64,000 nt of DNA from JBECKX01 sp964468475. Its GTDB lineage: Bacteria; Zixibacteria; MSB-5A5; CAIYYT01. The DNA lies in contig CAYXUL010000007.1 in assembly GCA_964468475.1 (NCBI GenBank), positions 9,488-73,487 of the forward strand. Reading direction: 5' to 3'. A program made the position numbers and the translations under genes. The notes under the pieces were generated by a model. The model made no database searches, was not told the DNA's origin, and saw nothing but the letters and a program-made list of their open reading frames with translations. Below, piece after piece: positions 9,821 through 17,815 of this stretch. Within the stretch, counting starts at the first letter, position 1. The number at the start of each line of letters is the position of its first letter.

Positions 9821-10252
9821 ATGTCGTTTCGCACTTTACTCTGGGTAGCTTTCATAGGGTTTATCGTGTTCGGGCTCTACCGCACCTTTCACACCGACAC
9901 GTCGGACCCCAACAAGGTTATTGAGCGATATCTCGCCAATTGGCAGGCAAACAATACTACCGGCATGTATCCTCTCCTTTCGCTGAGAGCCAAGAATGAA
10001 CTGAAACGCCAGGACGTCAACAACTACTCTGATTACTATTCTTACTTCGTTGACAAACGTAGCCAGCTAAGTAGTTATCAGATAGTTACTTCCGACATAC
10101 GTGGCGGTGCCGGCCGCTACTGGGTGCAACTGAAGCTGCTCAATGACCTCGGTCAGGCCGTCTCACAAGATGCCACTATCTATTTGGTCTGGGAGCAGGA
10201 CGGTTGGCGAGTGGATGGCTACGAGCACTCCGGGCAGACCGATCTGCCCTGA
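9821..10252 (+). CDS. small membrane-anchored protein of unknown function
   Basis: I do not recognise a family. The 143-residue product begins with one hydrophobic helix (TLLWVAFIGFIVFGLY, about residues 5-20). The soluble part (SDPNKVIERYLANWQANNTTGMYPLLS) resembles NTF2-like or lumazine-binding-type domains that often follow an anchor, ending in a beta strand YLVWEQDGWRVDGYE. The ATG at 9821 has GAGG nine bases upstream; the reading frame continues much further upstream but without a comparable start. The gene is divergent from mfd and convergent with the agmatinase gene. Confidence 0.6.
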   Translation: MSFRTLLWVAFIGFIVFGLYRTFHTDTSDPNKVIERYLANWQANNTTGMYPLLSLRAKNELKRQDVNNYSDYYSYFVDKRSQLSSYQIVTSDIRGGAGRYWVQLKLLNDLGQAVSQDATIYLVWEQDGWRVDGYEHSGQTDLP

Positions 10253-10281
10253 TCCTTCCACCTTAATCAGCTGATATCCAA

Positions 10282-11166
10282 TCAGATTATAGATGATTCT
10301 CGGTGCTTTGCCGCATCGTAAGCGATGATTTTATGCACTAACCGCGCCGCCACAAAGTCGGGCGCGTGCATATCCGCGATGGGTGCCAATTCCACGACGT
10401 CAAAACCTACCAAATTGCACTTTTCAATAGACTTGTGCAGTAGTTCAAGAGTAGGGTACCAGAGCAATCCCCCCGGTTCCGGAGTGCCGGTGGCAGGCAT
10501 AATCGAGGGATCGAGGCCGTCGACATCGAAAGTTATGTAGAGATTGCCGGAAAGCTCCGCCAGCACCCGCTCGACCCAGTCACTATTCTGCTCTACAAAT
10601 GTGGCTGGGAATATCGACACCTGATTGGCTTCGATATATTCATGTTCCTCGACAGAGTAATTGCGGATGCCAACGCTGACCGTCTTTTTCGTCTTGTCGC
10701 GGATTCGGCGCATCACGGCCGCATGAGAATATTTCTCCCCGAGATAGCCATCACGCATGTCAGCATGCGCATCGATTTGTAAAACTGTCAAATCAGGAAA
10801 TTTCTCAAGGCAGGCAACCACCGGACCGTAAGACACCGAATGTTCCCCGCCGATAACGCAGGGAATGTGCCCATGCCCGAGCACACGCACCACTTCCTCG
10901 CGCAGAATTTCCCCCTGGGCTTCCGGCCCACTGTGAGTTATCTCCGCCGGGGCAGCGGTATAGATGCCGAGCTTGTACGGTTCGAAGCCGAGTTCTTCGT
11001 CAAATAACTCGACCTCCTGCGAAGCCGCCAGGATCGCGATCGGCCCAAATTCGGCGCCGTGACCATAAGTTACGGTGACCTCGTACGGTACCGGCAAAAT
11101 GTAGTAGCGGGCGTTATCGCGCTCCGACTCCGGGCCGGTTATGCCGAGGAAATTGTAGCGTCCCAT
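10282..11166 (-). CDS. speB: agmatinase (ureohydrolase family)
   Basis: Binuclear-manganese hydrolase predicted to convert agmatine to putrescine plus urea. All three metal-binding signatures are intact in the 294-residue protein: GGEHS (106-110), DAHAD (132-136) and DVDGLDPS (214-221). The TGTPEPGG loop follows. Agmatinase is the best family call, but guanidinobutyrase or another ureohydrolase specificity cannot be excluded by eye. No arginine decarboxylase gene is in the window. An ornithine cyclodeaminase-type gene lies two genes away on the same strand. Confidence 0.9.
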   Translation of the reverse strand: MGRYNFLGITGPESERDNARYYILPVPYEVTVTYGHGAEFGPIAILAASQEVELFDEELGFEPYKLGIYTAAPAEITHSGPEAQGEILREEVVRVLGHGHIPCVIGGEHSVSYGPVVACLEKFPDLTVLQIDAHADMRDGYLGEKYSHAAVMRRIRDKTKKTVSVGIRNYSVEEHEYIEANQVSIFPATFVEQNSDWVERVLAELSGNLYITFDVDGLDPSIMPATGTPEPGGLLWYPTLELLHKSIEKCNLVGFDVVELAPIADMHAPDFVAARLVHKIIAYDAAKHRESSII

Positions 11167-11264
11167 ACTCCCTCTATCGGATGCTTTGCACAGCCTCTTA
11201 CACGCTAGATGATAGAGAAGAGCAAATCGCTACACAAGTTCAAATCTCCCTTAGGCCCGGAGCT

Positions 11265-12965
11265 TTATTTCTTTCGTTGAATCTCCGCGCGATGGTTGTT
11301 CTCGTAGTCAATCCCCATTTCCTCTGACAGCCCGTACGCTTCCGGGTGCATGTACTTGCCCTGCTGATTCGGGCGTTTAGCCTTCTCGACTGTCAGAGGA
11401 TGAGCGCGGGCATAAGGATCATCTCGCAATGCCTGTATCTGCCACGAGACTTTGAGACCCGCTTTGCCTCCAGCGATTTCAAAACTGCCGTCGGAAATTT
11501 CCTGAGCCACATATACTGGCGCGTAGCCGCCGACGCAGGTTAGTTGATAGCGAAAGTCCTTGTTGGCTGCCTGAAACCAGTCGGGCAGCTCGATGGTCGC
11601 CTCGCCGGATTCGTCGAGAACAACATTTCCGCTGTAAGCTTCCAGCATTTCCGGGGATTCAACCGCATTCTGAACCAGGAACTTGTTCTCCGGATCAAGC
11701 GGGTGATCGATAACTATCTTGTTCGCTGGTGAAGAAACGGTGCCCGAGACGTATACATCCCCCGAGAAATAGCCGGCCCAGTTCTCGCCAGAATTGCTTG
11801 ATGCGCTGCCATAAACCCCGACTCCGTCGCCGCCGTTAGACGCAGCCTGGGCAAAGACACCAAATCCGCCACCGGCGTTGTTAATTGCTGTGCATTCAGC
11901 TCCGTAGCCAATTGCACCGTTGCCCTGTGACAGGCAAATAGCGCCGTCTCCATACTCAGCGCTGCTGTCCGCTCGGCAATAGACCCCGACGCCACTGGAG
12001 ATACTTTGCCTGGCAATACCTCTGAGCCCTTCGGCGTCAGAGGCAAAGTTTGAAACGCCATATACGCCGATTCCGTTTTGTCCGTACCAAACCTCCCCGT
12101 AAACACCTTCACCGACGCCAGCCGTCAGGCCCGGGGTTGCCGAGTAGCATAGTCCGTGCACTCCGATGCGAGAGTCGCCATCCGTGAATGCTTCGGCCCT
12201 CAAGCCTTCGGCAGGCGCGCCATTAAAGCTGCCGGTTGATAGTCCAACGGCCAGTAAGTCGAGACAGCGAATCATACCCTTTCCCGAATTTGCAATATAG
12301 GAGTGAAGTCCGGCTCTCGTCGATGTAGTATTATAACTCCGGGTGATGTCCACCACTCGATGCGGGTCTGGCGCCTGATCGATTCCTATTTCTATGCCAG
12401 TGCTGTCAACTCTCATCGTGTTGTCGCCAAACTTGACCGGCCCGTCGAATCTGTTGGTACCGGTGAAATCCTGATCGGCTGCCAGTACCGCATCTCCGAC
12501 CCCGGCATCATCGACACCATCGGCAAAGCCGGGAGGGATATTCTTGATGCCTGTCCACCTGGTCGAATCAGACTCCACGGCTCGAAATGCAAACGCCGTT
12601 GTAGTTATCTGCTGACGCGGCAACTGTTCAGGATTAGCTCCGATCTGGATCGAGAGATACCTCTCGCTGCTCTTGAATATGTCCGCCGTGATCGGATTCA
12701 CCGAACCCAGAAGTACCGAGAACAACCCATCGGTAGTGGTCACATCCAGTTGTTCAGACCAGAGCGGACTCCCATTTGTTGGTGACTTGTAGATGGCAAA
12801 AGTGACCGAATAGGTACCGTCCGTAACGGGATTGCTGCCCGAATCCAGCAATCGCCCTTGATAATTGATGAGGGAAGGTGCCGTAGCGCTGGCAATCGCT
12901 GCGCCTGAGATTACTGTGAAAAAGCAGAGTATGAGTGCCCTGCGTCCTTTTGGAGATGAAAACAT
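11265..12965 (-). CDS. secreted GVYG-repeat, tail-fibre-like surface protein
   Basis: Exported protein of 566 residues with a signal peptide (cleavage probably after AIASA). An N-terminal beta domain starts INYQGRLLDSG and is common in secreted proteins of FCB bacteria. The middle (about residues 220-400) is glycine-rich with repeated GVYG/GVHG/GVYC units, like the beta-helical shafts of tail-fibre or S-layer-type proteins. The C-terminal domain starts near YSGNVVLDESGEATIELP. GGAGGCATTTC precedes the ATG. A structural surface role is inference; no enzyme motif is visible. Confidence 0.65.
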   Translation of the reverse strand: MFSSPKGRRALILCFFTVISGAAIASATAPSLINYQGRLLDSGSNPVTDGTYSVTFAIYKSPTNGSPLWSEQLDVTTTDGLFSVLLGSVNPITADIFKSSERYLSIQIGANPEQLPRQQITTTAFAFRAVESDSTRWTGIKNIPPGFADGVDDAGVGDAVLAADQDFTGTNRFDGPVKFGDNTMRVDSTGIEIGIDQAPDPHRVVDITRSYNTTSTRAGLHSYIANSGKGMIRCLDLLAVGLSTGSFNGAPAEGLRAEAFTDGDSRIGVHGLCYSATPGLTAGVGEGVYGEVWYGQNGIGVYGVSNFASDAEGLRGIARQSISSGVGVYCRADSSAEYGDGAICLSQGNGAIGYGAECTAINNAGGGFGVFAQAASNGGDGVGVYGSASSNSGENWAGYFSGDVYVSGTVSSPANKIVIDHPLDPENKFLVQNAVESPEMLEAYSGNVVLDESGEATIELPDWFQAANKDFRYQLTCVGGYAPVYVAQEISDGSFEIAGGKAGLKVSWQIQALRDDPYARAHPLTVEKAKRPNQQGKYMHPEAYGLSEEMGIDYENNHRAEIQRKK

Positions 12966-13125
12966 GAAATGCCTCCAACGTACGTGAAGAAAATGGCTGT
13001 TTTTTTAAGCTGTCTTGAAAAATATCGACAAGAGCAGTATACGATAAAGCGCAGAATTTACAACTACAAAGGGCTCAATAGGCGCTATTTTAGCAGCCTC
13101 CAGTGGTACCACATCGTCGCAAAGG

Positions 13126-14337
13126 CTATTTCAGGCATTCGGAAAGCAGGTGGCAGAAAAGGCCGACATCAGTCACGATTCCCAGCGCCTGCGCCGAGCC
13201 GCGATCTGCCAATTTCGTTACAACTGAAGGATTTATGTCGACACAGATTGTCTTTACCGAGGAGGGCAGCATATTTCCGGTCGCGATCGAGTGGAGCATC
13301 GTTGAGAGCATCAGCACGATTTCGGCGCCTTTAATCTCTCGCGCGTATGCTTCCTGCGCCTGGTTCATGTCGGTAATCGTCTCCGGCAGGGGACCGTCAT
13401 CTCTCAGCGAACCCGCCAGCACATAGGGGATCTTTTTCTTCACACATTCGTACATCACGCCCGACTTGAGAACTCCTTTGCTGACGGCAGCCTTGATGCC
13501 TCCGGCGAGATTGATCTGATTGATCGCTCTCATATGGTTGCGGTGACCCTGGTCAACGGGTGTGCCGGCGCTGGTGTCGATGCCGAGCGAAGTGCCATAT
13601 AGTGCATTTTCGATATCGTGAACGGCCAGGGCATTTCCCGAAAGCAAAGCATCTACGAAACCCTTACGGATCAAAGTGCTCAGTGGCCCCACCGCGCCCG
13701 TGTGTACTACAACGGGTCCCGCCACCACTACGAGTTTGCCGCTACGGTCCCTGATCAGTTCAGCGACTTGATCCACCGCCAGCGACACCTTTCTTTCGGA
13801 AGATACCTCATTAGACATGAAACCGAAGTTGCTGCGGCTGCGCTCCTTGAACTCAGGTCTCACCCGGATTCCGCTTAGACCGGTGACAATCTGATCTCCT
13901 TTTACGACATTGCGCAGCTTCTTGACCTCTGCGCCGGAACCGCGTACCACAATGACGCCATCCATTCGTTGATTTTTGACCCTGATCCAGCGGCCGTTAA
14001 GCCTTATTTCTGTGGCATGGTTGGTTGTTGAGTAGAAGTCGTCCGGTACGGAGGAGTTTTTTGGCGCTTTCTTGAGAGTAACAGTTTCTTCCGAGACAAT
14101 GTAGCAGCCCTTGGCTGAGAGAAGATTCAGAATAAGGTCAAGCTTCTCGGCTGAGGGCGCCGAGATATTCAGCTGGGCGGTCGAGGTCTCGACATTGGTC
14201 TTGCCAATGCTGAAATCCTTAATCTCGAATCTGCCGCCGCCTTTGATAATGAGGTCGAACACTTCGGAGAGTATATCAGAATCGACGATATGCCCTTCGA
14301 TTTGGACTTTGGCTTTCTTCACCCTGCTTCTGGTCAT
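13126..14337 (-). CDS. TIGR00300 (LOR/SDH) family protein, archaeal-type ornithine cyclodeaminase
   Basis: 403-residue member of the family named after the LOR/SDH bifunctional-enzyme conserved region. Characterised relatives are NAD-dependent ornithine cyclodeaminases (ornithine to proline plus ammonia) in methanogens and the C-terminal half of cyanobacterial arginine dihydrolase fusions. An N-terminal domain (KAKVQIEGHIVDSDIL, GGGRFEI) is followed by a Rossmann-like region (KLVVVAGPVVVHTGA) and the very conserved GNALAVHDIENALYGTSLG segment. Only the cyclodeaminase part is present, with no amidinotransferase-fold dihydrolase domain fused. It is unrelated to mu-crystallin-type cyclodeaminases. 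Confidence 0.85.
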   Translation of the reverse strand: MTRSRVKKAKVQIEGHIVDSDILSEVFDLIIKGGGRFEIKDFSIGKTNVETSTAQLNISAPSAEKLDLILNLLSAKGCYIVSEETVTLKKAPKNSSVPDDFYSTTNHATEIRLNGRWIRVKNQRMDGVIVVRGSGAEVKKLRNVVKGDQIVTGLSGIRVRPEFKERSRSNFGFMSNEVSSERKVSLAVDQVAELIRDRSGKLVVVAGPVVVHTGAVGPLSTLIRKGFVDALLSGNALAVHDIENALYGTSLGIDTSAGTPVDQGHRNHMRAINQINLAGGIKAAVSKGVLKSGVMYECVKKKIPYVLAGSLRDDGPLPETITDMNQAQEAYAREIKGAEIVLMLSTMLHSIATGNMLPSSVKTICVDINPSVVTKLADRGSAQALGIVTDVGLFCHLLSECLK

Positions 14338-14387
14338 ATTTGTTTTCCTTACAACGAGTTATCGGCATTAGCAGGCAGGCTTTTAGC

Positions 14388-14416
14388 TTGACACCTAATC
14401 AGGACGCCCGTATATT
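14388..14416 (+). promoter_or_regulatory. sigma70-type promoter for the peptide/sigma54-activator pair
   Basis: TTGACA at 14388-14393, a 17-bp spacer, then TATATT at 14411-14416: a near-perfect housekeeping promoter reading rightward. It predicts a 5' leader of roughly 180 nt before the small peptide gene at 14603. No other gene reads right between here and that gene. Confidence 0.75.
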
Positions 14417-14602
14417 AAAGTTGTGGGGAGAAGTCGGGACATCGGCACAATCAGGGCAGAAATAGCATTCTCTCCGCCTCACCGCCAATACAATTCATAC
14501 CAAGCTTGTTGGCAAATGAAGACAAATAAACAAATGAATAACTATATAGATATGCGGGCATGAGGCCCCACTAATCCAAATCTAATGGACAGGAGAGACG
14601 CC

Positions 14603-14947
14603 ATGAACGGTAAGAAAACACTATGTATCGCAGCGGTCGTGCTGATGCTGCTCGTGTCTCTGACACCACTTGCGGCACGCAATACGCCTTTCCGGCCGCC
14701 GCAAAGCGACCCAAATTCGCATCCCTGGCAGGATGACAGTAATACCGATCCCAGTGTGCCGCAGTTGGATCTGGTAGTTAACTTTGGTGGATTTGTAATC
14801 ACTTTTGACCTGCCCGGCTTCCTGGTCCCAACCAGTCTCAAGTCGAGTTCCAACACTACTCTGCAAAGTAATCCGACGATCCATCGTGCAAAGACGACCA
14901 CTGACAGCCGTGGGATCAGAAGTATCGTAACTCCGAAAGGTTATTGA
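14603..14947 (+). CDS. small exported peptide/protein preceding the sigma54 activator
   Basis: 114-residue product with a strong signal peptide (positively charged MNGKK, then hydrophobic to about residue 24, cleavage near PLAAR). The short mature part is rich in Pro, Ser, Thr and Asn (FRPPQSDPNSHPW), with one beta-like hydrophobic stretch (LVVNFGGFVITFDLPGF). No family recognised. AGGAGAGACGCC stands directly before the ATG. Its stop codon is 2 bp from the start of the activator gene, so the two are translationally close and almost certainly cotranscribed. It could be a precursor of a signal sensed by the downstream regulator, but that is speculation. Confidence 0.65.
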   Translation: MNGKKTLCIAAVVLMLLVSLTPLAARNTPFRPPQSDPNSHPWQDDSNTDPSVPQLDLVVNFGGFVITFDLPGFLVPTSLKSSSNTTLQSNPTIHRAKTTTDSRGIRSIVTPKGY

Positions 14948-14949
14948 TA

Positions 14950-17151
14950 ATGAGCAAAGAATTCGCAAGTAACATACCTGCGATGCTCACTGAGATTCGT
15001 CGACTTAGCGACGCTGGTCAGCAGAGGGAAGCTCTGGAGCTGATCTCCGGGGTTGAAGCTGCCGGTAACCTTTCTGAGGATAACACTGACCACAGCCGTC
15101 TGCTCTCTCTCAAGAGCATTGCGCTATTTAGAGTCGCGGAATATGATTCGGCTCTCGAAATTGCACGCACGGCGTTGCAGGCTGTAATCGGCACATCTGA
15201 AAATGTGTTGATTGCGGAGCTGCAATCGACTTGCGCGCGCTGCCTGACTGAACTGGGTCAAACCCGAGACGCCGAACATTTCTATCGTGATCTGGTATCA
15301 ACCTATCGACGACTGGGTGATGCCGTTAACGTAATCCGTATCCTGAATCGCATATCTCGTATCCACTTTATTCGCGGTCATTTCGATCGCGCGGTCACGG
15401 TGCTGATCGAAGCGGAAGATCACGCTCGGCGTATCGAAGATGACAAGTGGAGAGCGATGATTCGGGGCAATCTTGGAACCATTTTCAATTTGACCGGCGA
15501 ATTCAGCAAGGCTGTCGATTATCTGCGCGATTCAATAGCCTATAATCGACGTCTCAAGGCGGACTTGAACGTCTGCCGCGGGCAACTTTCACTTGCCTTC
15601 GCTTTCATGCACTTGAAGAAGTTTGAGGCTGCCGGGGAGGCTTTAGCTACAGCTGAAAGACTTGCTGCTGAGAACGAATATCGGCCTGAGCTGGCGATGT
15701 TGAATCAGTATCGCTCCCAGCTGTCGTTGTTGCAGGACAATCCCGTTCAGGCTCACCGTTTCGCTCAGCAGGCCAAGTCGCTGGCGACCGTGGGCAGTGC
15801 CGAAGACTGTCAGATCAGCCGGCTCCTGGCCACTGCAGAGTTGCGCCTTGGCAATCTGGAAGAAGCCGGCCGACAGTGCCGCTACGCGCTAAACCTTGCG
15901 CGTGAAGTGGGTGAGACAATTGAGGAAGCTGCCTGCCTGCGTCTTAAGGCTGAACTGGCTCACCGGAATAACGCCGCTGAGCAGGTAGTCGATGAGTTGC
16001 TGGGCCGTTCCGTTGGCCTGCTGCAAGCCAGTGGCGCACAGTACGAACTGGCCCAAACCTGGTCGGTGCGAGCTCAGCTTGCTCCCGATCATAAAGCTTC
16101 GCGGGAATACGGCCGTCGCTGGTACGGTATCCTGGCTATGCTGGGTCTGACCGAACACCTGGCGTCGGCTGTTCACAACGGCAACGGAGGTGAAGCTGTC
16201 GCCGTCATTGGTGAGGATCCCGAATTTCGTAAAGTGGTTCGTGACGCCGATATCTGCTCCGAGAGTGACATTTCCGTGTTGCTGCTGGGACAGACTGGCG
16301 CCGGCAAGGATCAGATCTCCAAGTTTATTCACGAATCATCTCCTCGCAGCTCCGGTCCCTTCGTCGCGGTGAACTGCGGCGCGATTCCGCCGGAGCTGGC
16401 CGAGTCGGAATTCTTCGGCTATGAGAAGGGTGCTTTCACCAACGCCTCCGGAACCAAGAAAGGTCTGCTTGAGGTGGCGCGGGGAGGAACACTGTTCCTC
16501 AATGAAGTCGGGGAGTTGCCGCTTGGCTTGCAGGTTAAACTGCTCTCAGCTCTGGACGAGAAACAATTTTACCGACTCGGCGGGACAACTCCGCGCAGTG
16601 TTGATTTCCGCCTGATCGCGGCAACCAATGTCAACTTGTACGAAGCCGTCGCTGCGGGCAAGTTCCGGGCGGATCTGTTCTATCGCCTGAATGTAATGAC
16701 AATCGATGTTCCTCGGCTGGCTGATCGCGGTGACGACGTCCTGTTGCTGTTGGAGCATTTCCTGTCACAGAGCGGGCTGAGCACGGCGACTATCTCGGGC
16801 TCATACCGTGAACAGCTGCGTGCTGACTTACGCAGCTACAACTGGCCGGGTAATGTCCGTGAGCTGAAGAACTATGTTGATCTCTTCATCGTCACGGAGA
16901 AGCGGAATGTCATGAATATCTGTCGCAGGCTTCAACAGAAGCTATCCGAAGCGAGGTCGGCAGCGCTGGCCCGGAATTTTGCCGCCGAGAAAGTTGATCT
17001 CAATAGAGAATTGGCGGAATTCGAGGAGAATTTGATCCGTCGTGCGCTGGAAATCTGTGATGGTGTCAAACGGCGCGCCGCCGATTATCTCGGTTTACCG
17101 GAATCGAGCCTGCGCTCTAAGATCAAGAAGTATCGTATCAGAGCGGCGTAG
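14950..17151 (+). CDS. TPR-containing sigma54-dependent transcription activator
   Basis: 733-residue bacterial enhancer-binding protein. Residues 1 to about 400 are tetratricopeptide-like helical repeats (for example GQQREALELISG and GEFSKAVDYLRD), replacing a receiver or GAF sensor. An AAA+ sigma54-interaction domain follows: Walker A GQTGAGKD near 446, L1 loop GAFTNA near 493 (usual GAFTGA), Walker B LFLNE near 514 (usual LFLDE), an FRADLFYRLNV arginine-finger region and NWPGNVREL near 631. A Fis-type helix-turn-helix closes the protein (KRRAADYLGLPESSLRSKIKKY). The Asn substitutions in L1 and Walker B are notable. An upstream TTG overlaps the preceding stop, but the ATG at 14950 is preferred. 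Confidence 0.9.
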   Translation: MSKEFASNIPAMLTEIRRLSDAGQQREALELISGVEAAGNLSEDNTDHSRLLSLKSIALFRVAEYDSALEIARTALQAVIGTSENVLIAELQSTCARCLTELGQTRDAEHFYRDLVSTYRRLGDAVNVIRILNRISRIHFIRGHFDRAVTVLIEAEDHARRIEDDKWRAMIRGNLGTIFNLTGEFSKAVDYLRDSIAYNRRLKADLNVCRGQLSLAFAFMHLKKFEAAGEALATAERLAAENEYRPELAMLNQYRSQLSLLQDNPVQAHRFAQQAKSLATVGSAEDCQISRLLATAELRLGNLEEAGRQCRYALNLAREVGETIEEAACLRLKAELAHRNNAAEQVVDELLGRSVGLLQASGAQYELAQTWSVRAQLAPDHKASREYGRRWYGILAMLGLTEHLASAVHNGNGGEAVAVIGEDPEFRKVVRDADICSESDISVLLLGQTGAGKDQISKFIHESSPRSSGPFVAVNCGAIPPELAESEFFGYEKGAFTNASGTKKGLLEVARGGTLFLNEVGELPLGLQVKLLSALDEKQFYRLGGTTPRSVDFRLIAATNVNLYEAVAAGKFRADLFYRLNVMTIDVPRLADRGDDVLLLLEHFLSQSGLSTATISGSYREQLRADLRSYNWPGNVRELKNYVDLFIVTEKRNVMNICRRLQQKLSEARSAALARNFAAEKVDLNRELAEFEENLIRRALEICDGVKRRAADYLGLPESSLRSKIKKYRIRAA

Positions 17152-17213
17152 TGACGCTGTCGCTGACTCAGCACGTCCCCTCTTCCGATGGCGCGTGAGA
17201 ATTCGCTCGTTTT

Positions 17214-17236
17214 AAGTTATTAGCCTATAGTAACTT
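17214..17236. promoter_or_regulatory. inverted repeat, possible activator-binding (enhancer) site
   Basis: AAGTTA and TAACTT arms separated by 11 bp, about 200 bp upstream of the -24 element at 17418. That distance and architecture fit an upstream activating sequence for an enhancer-binding protein. A second, weaker palindrome (AATAA/TTATT arms) lies at 17345-17364. Assignment to the neighbouring activator is inference. Confidence 0.3.
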
Positions 17237-17259
17237 ACGTAAATAGTGACGTCTCTCTG

Positions 17260-17302
17260 CCGGGTAGTTCGCGAATATTCGCGCACTACCCGGTTCTTTT
17301 TT
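17260..17302 (+). terminator. rho-independent terminator of the sigma54-activator transcript
   Basis: Arms CCGGGTAGT (17260-17268) and ACTACCCGG (17285-17293) enclose the palindrome GCGAATATTCGC. This forms an almost continuous hairpin with one mismatch, followed by TTCTTTTTT. It lies 108 bp after the activator stop codon. Confidence 0.85.
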
Positions 17303-17417
17303 GGCATTTTCAACTCGGGCCAATTGAATTTCAATAAATTTCAATAAGTCTAACTTGTTATTCATCAAAAACTTACGACCTAGGCTGTGCTTAGTTAATG
17401 GAACCCGGATCAGAGTT

Positions 17418-17433
17418 TGGCAGCACCTTTGCT
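17418..17433 (+). promoter_or_regulatory. sigma54 (-24/-12) promoter
   Basis: TGGCAGCACCTTTGCT matches the RpoN consensus TGGCACG-N4-TTGCW with exact GG-to-GC spacing, deviating only in the CG after TGGCA. It sits in intergenic DNA 266 bp after a sigma54-activator gene and beyond that gene's terminator. Transcription would start near 17445. Confidence 0.7.
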
Positions 17434-17444
17434 ATTACATCAAG

Positions 17445-17651
17445 TGTCGCAATGAAGTAGCGGCTGCTCCAATCTCGTTTGGTGCGTGGTACCATTGAAC
17501 GAGGAGAGTAGGGTTGTGGGGAAATGAATCCGCCCGTGGTGCTCGGTCGGGCGGATTCGCAAAATTACATTCCAATCCGTTCTTGCTTCTTTCAGATCGG
17601 GTTCACTTCAAACTTCCCGGCTGCCAAAGGAATGGCAGCCGGGTCGTTTTT
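17445..17651 (+). ncRNA. candidate sigma54-dependent small RNA (or 43-codon peptide gene)
   Basis: From the predicted sigma54 start to the terminator is about 200 nt. Inside is a perfect 11-bp hairpin (arms GAATCCGCCCG at 17526-17536 and CGGGCGGATTC at 17548-17558, 11-nt loop). The terminator hairpin follows. A 43-codon frame, ATG at 17524 to TAG at 17653-17655, also exists, with GTGGGGAA before it, but it runs through both hairpins, so a non-coding RNA is the simpler reading. The ends are inferred from signals only. Confidence 0.5.
17616..17651 (+). terminator. strong rho-independent terminator of the candidate small RNA
   Basis: Perfect 11-bp stem, arms CCCGGCTGCCA (17616-17626) and TGGCAGCCGGG (17633-17643), with loop AAGGAA, followed by TCGTTTTT. 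No annotated rightward gene other than the candidate small RNA lies between this and the previous terminator at 17302. Confidence 0.85.
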
Positions 17652-17701
17652 GTAGTCTACTATCTTCGGTCGCACCTTGCAGGTTTGACAAAGCAGCCCA
17701 C

Positions 17702-17735
17702 AAAAAAGCCCGTCTGTATAAAAACAGACGGGCTT
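17702..17735 (-). terminator. terminator of the leftward metalloprotease gene
   Basis: Arms AAGCCCGTCTGT and ACAGACGGGCTT (12-bp perfect stem). On the minus strand the stem is followed by a run of T (the AAAAAA at 17702-17707). It lies about 70 bp past the stop of the metalloprotease gene. Confidence 0.85.
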
Positions 17736-17781
17736 AATCCGAATTCGTTGATTACAAAAATCTACGATATCTCAATACTTG

Positions 17782-17815
17782 GATCTCCAAACTAGATCTC
17801 CAAACTAGATCTCCA
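17782..17815. repeat. 13-bp tandem repeat across the metalloprotease stop codon
   Basis: GATCTCCAAACTA occurs at 17782-17794 and 17795-17807, followed by a partial third copy GATCTCCA. The repeat includes the final codons LEI and the stop, so slippage here would alter only the very C-terminus. Confidence 0.7.

Noticed and set aside
10265..10290. Small palindrome CTGAT/ATCAG between two convergent genes as a terminator
   Set aside because: Five-base arms, AT-rich and no T-run.
17524..17655. 43-codon frame in the candidate small RNA as a firm protein gene
   Set aside because: It runs through both hairpins and its stop lies just past the terminator T-run; kept only as an alternative to the non-coding reading.
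17514..17795. 93-codon frame starting TTG across the small-RNA region
   Set aside because: Crosses two terminators and enters the minus-strand terminator region; no protein-like features.
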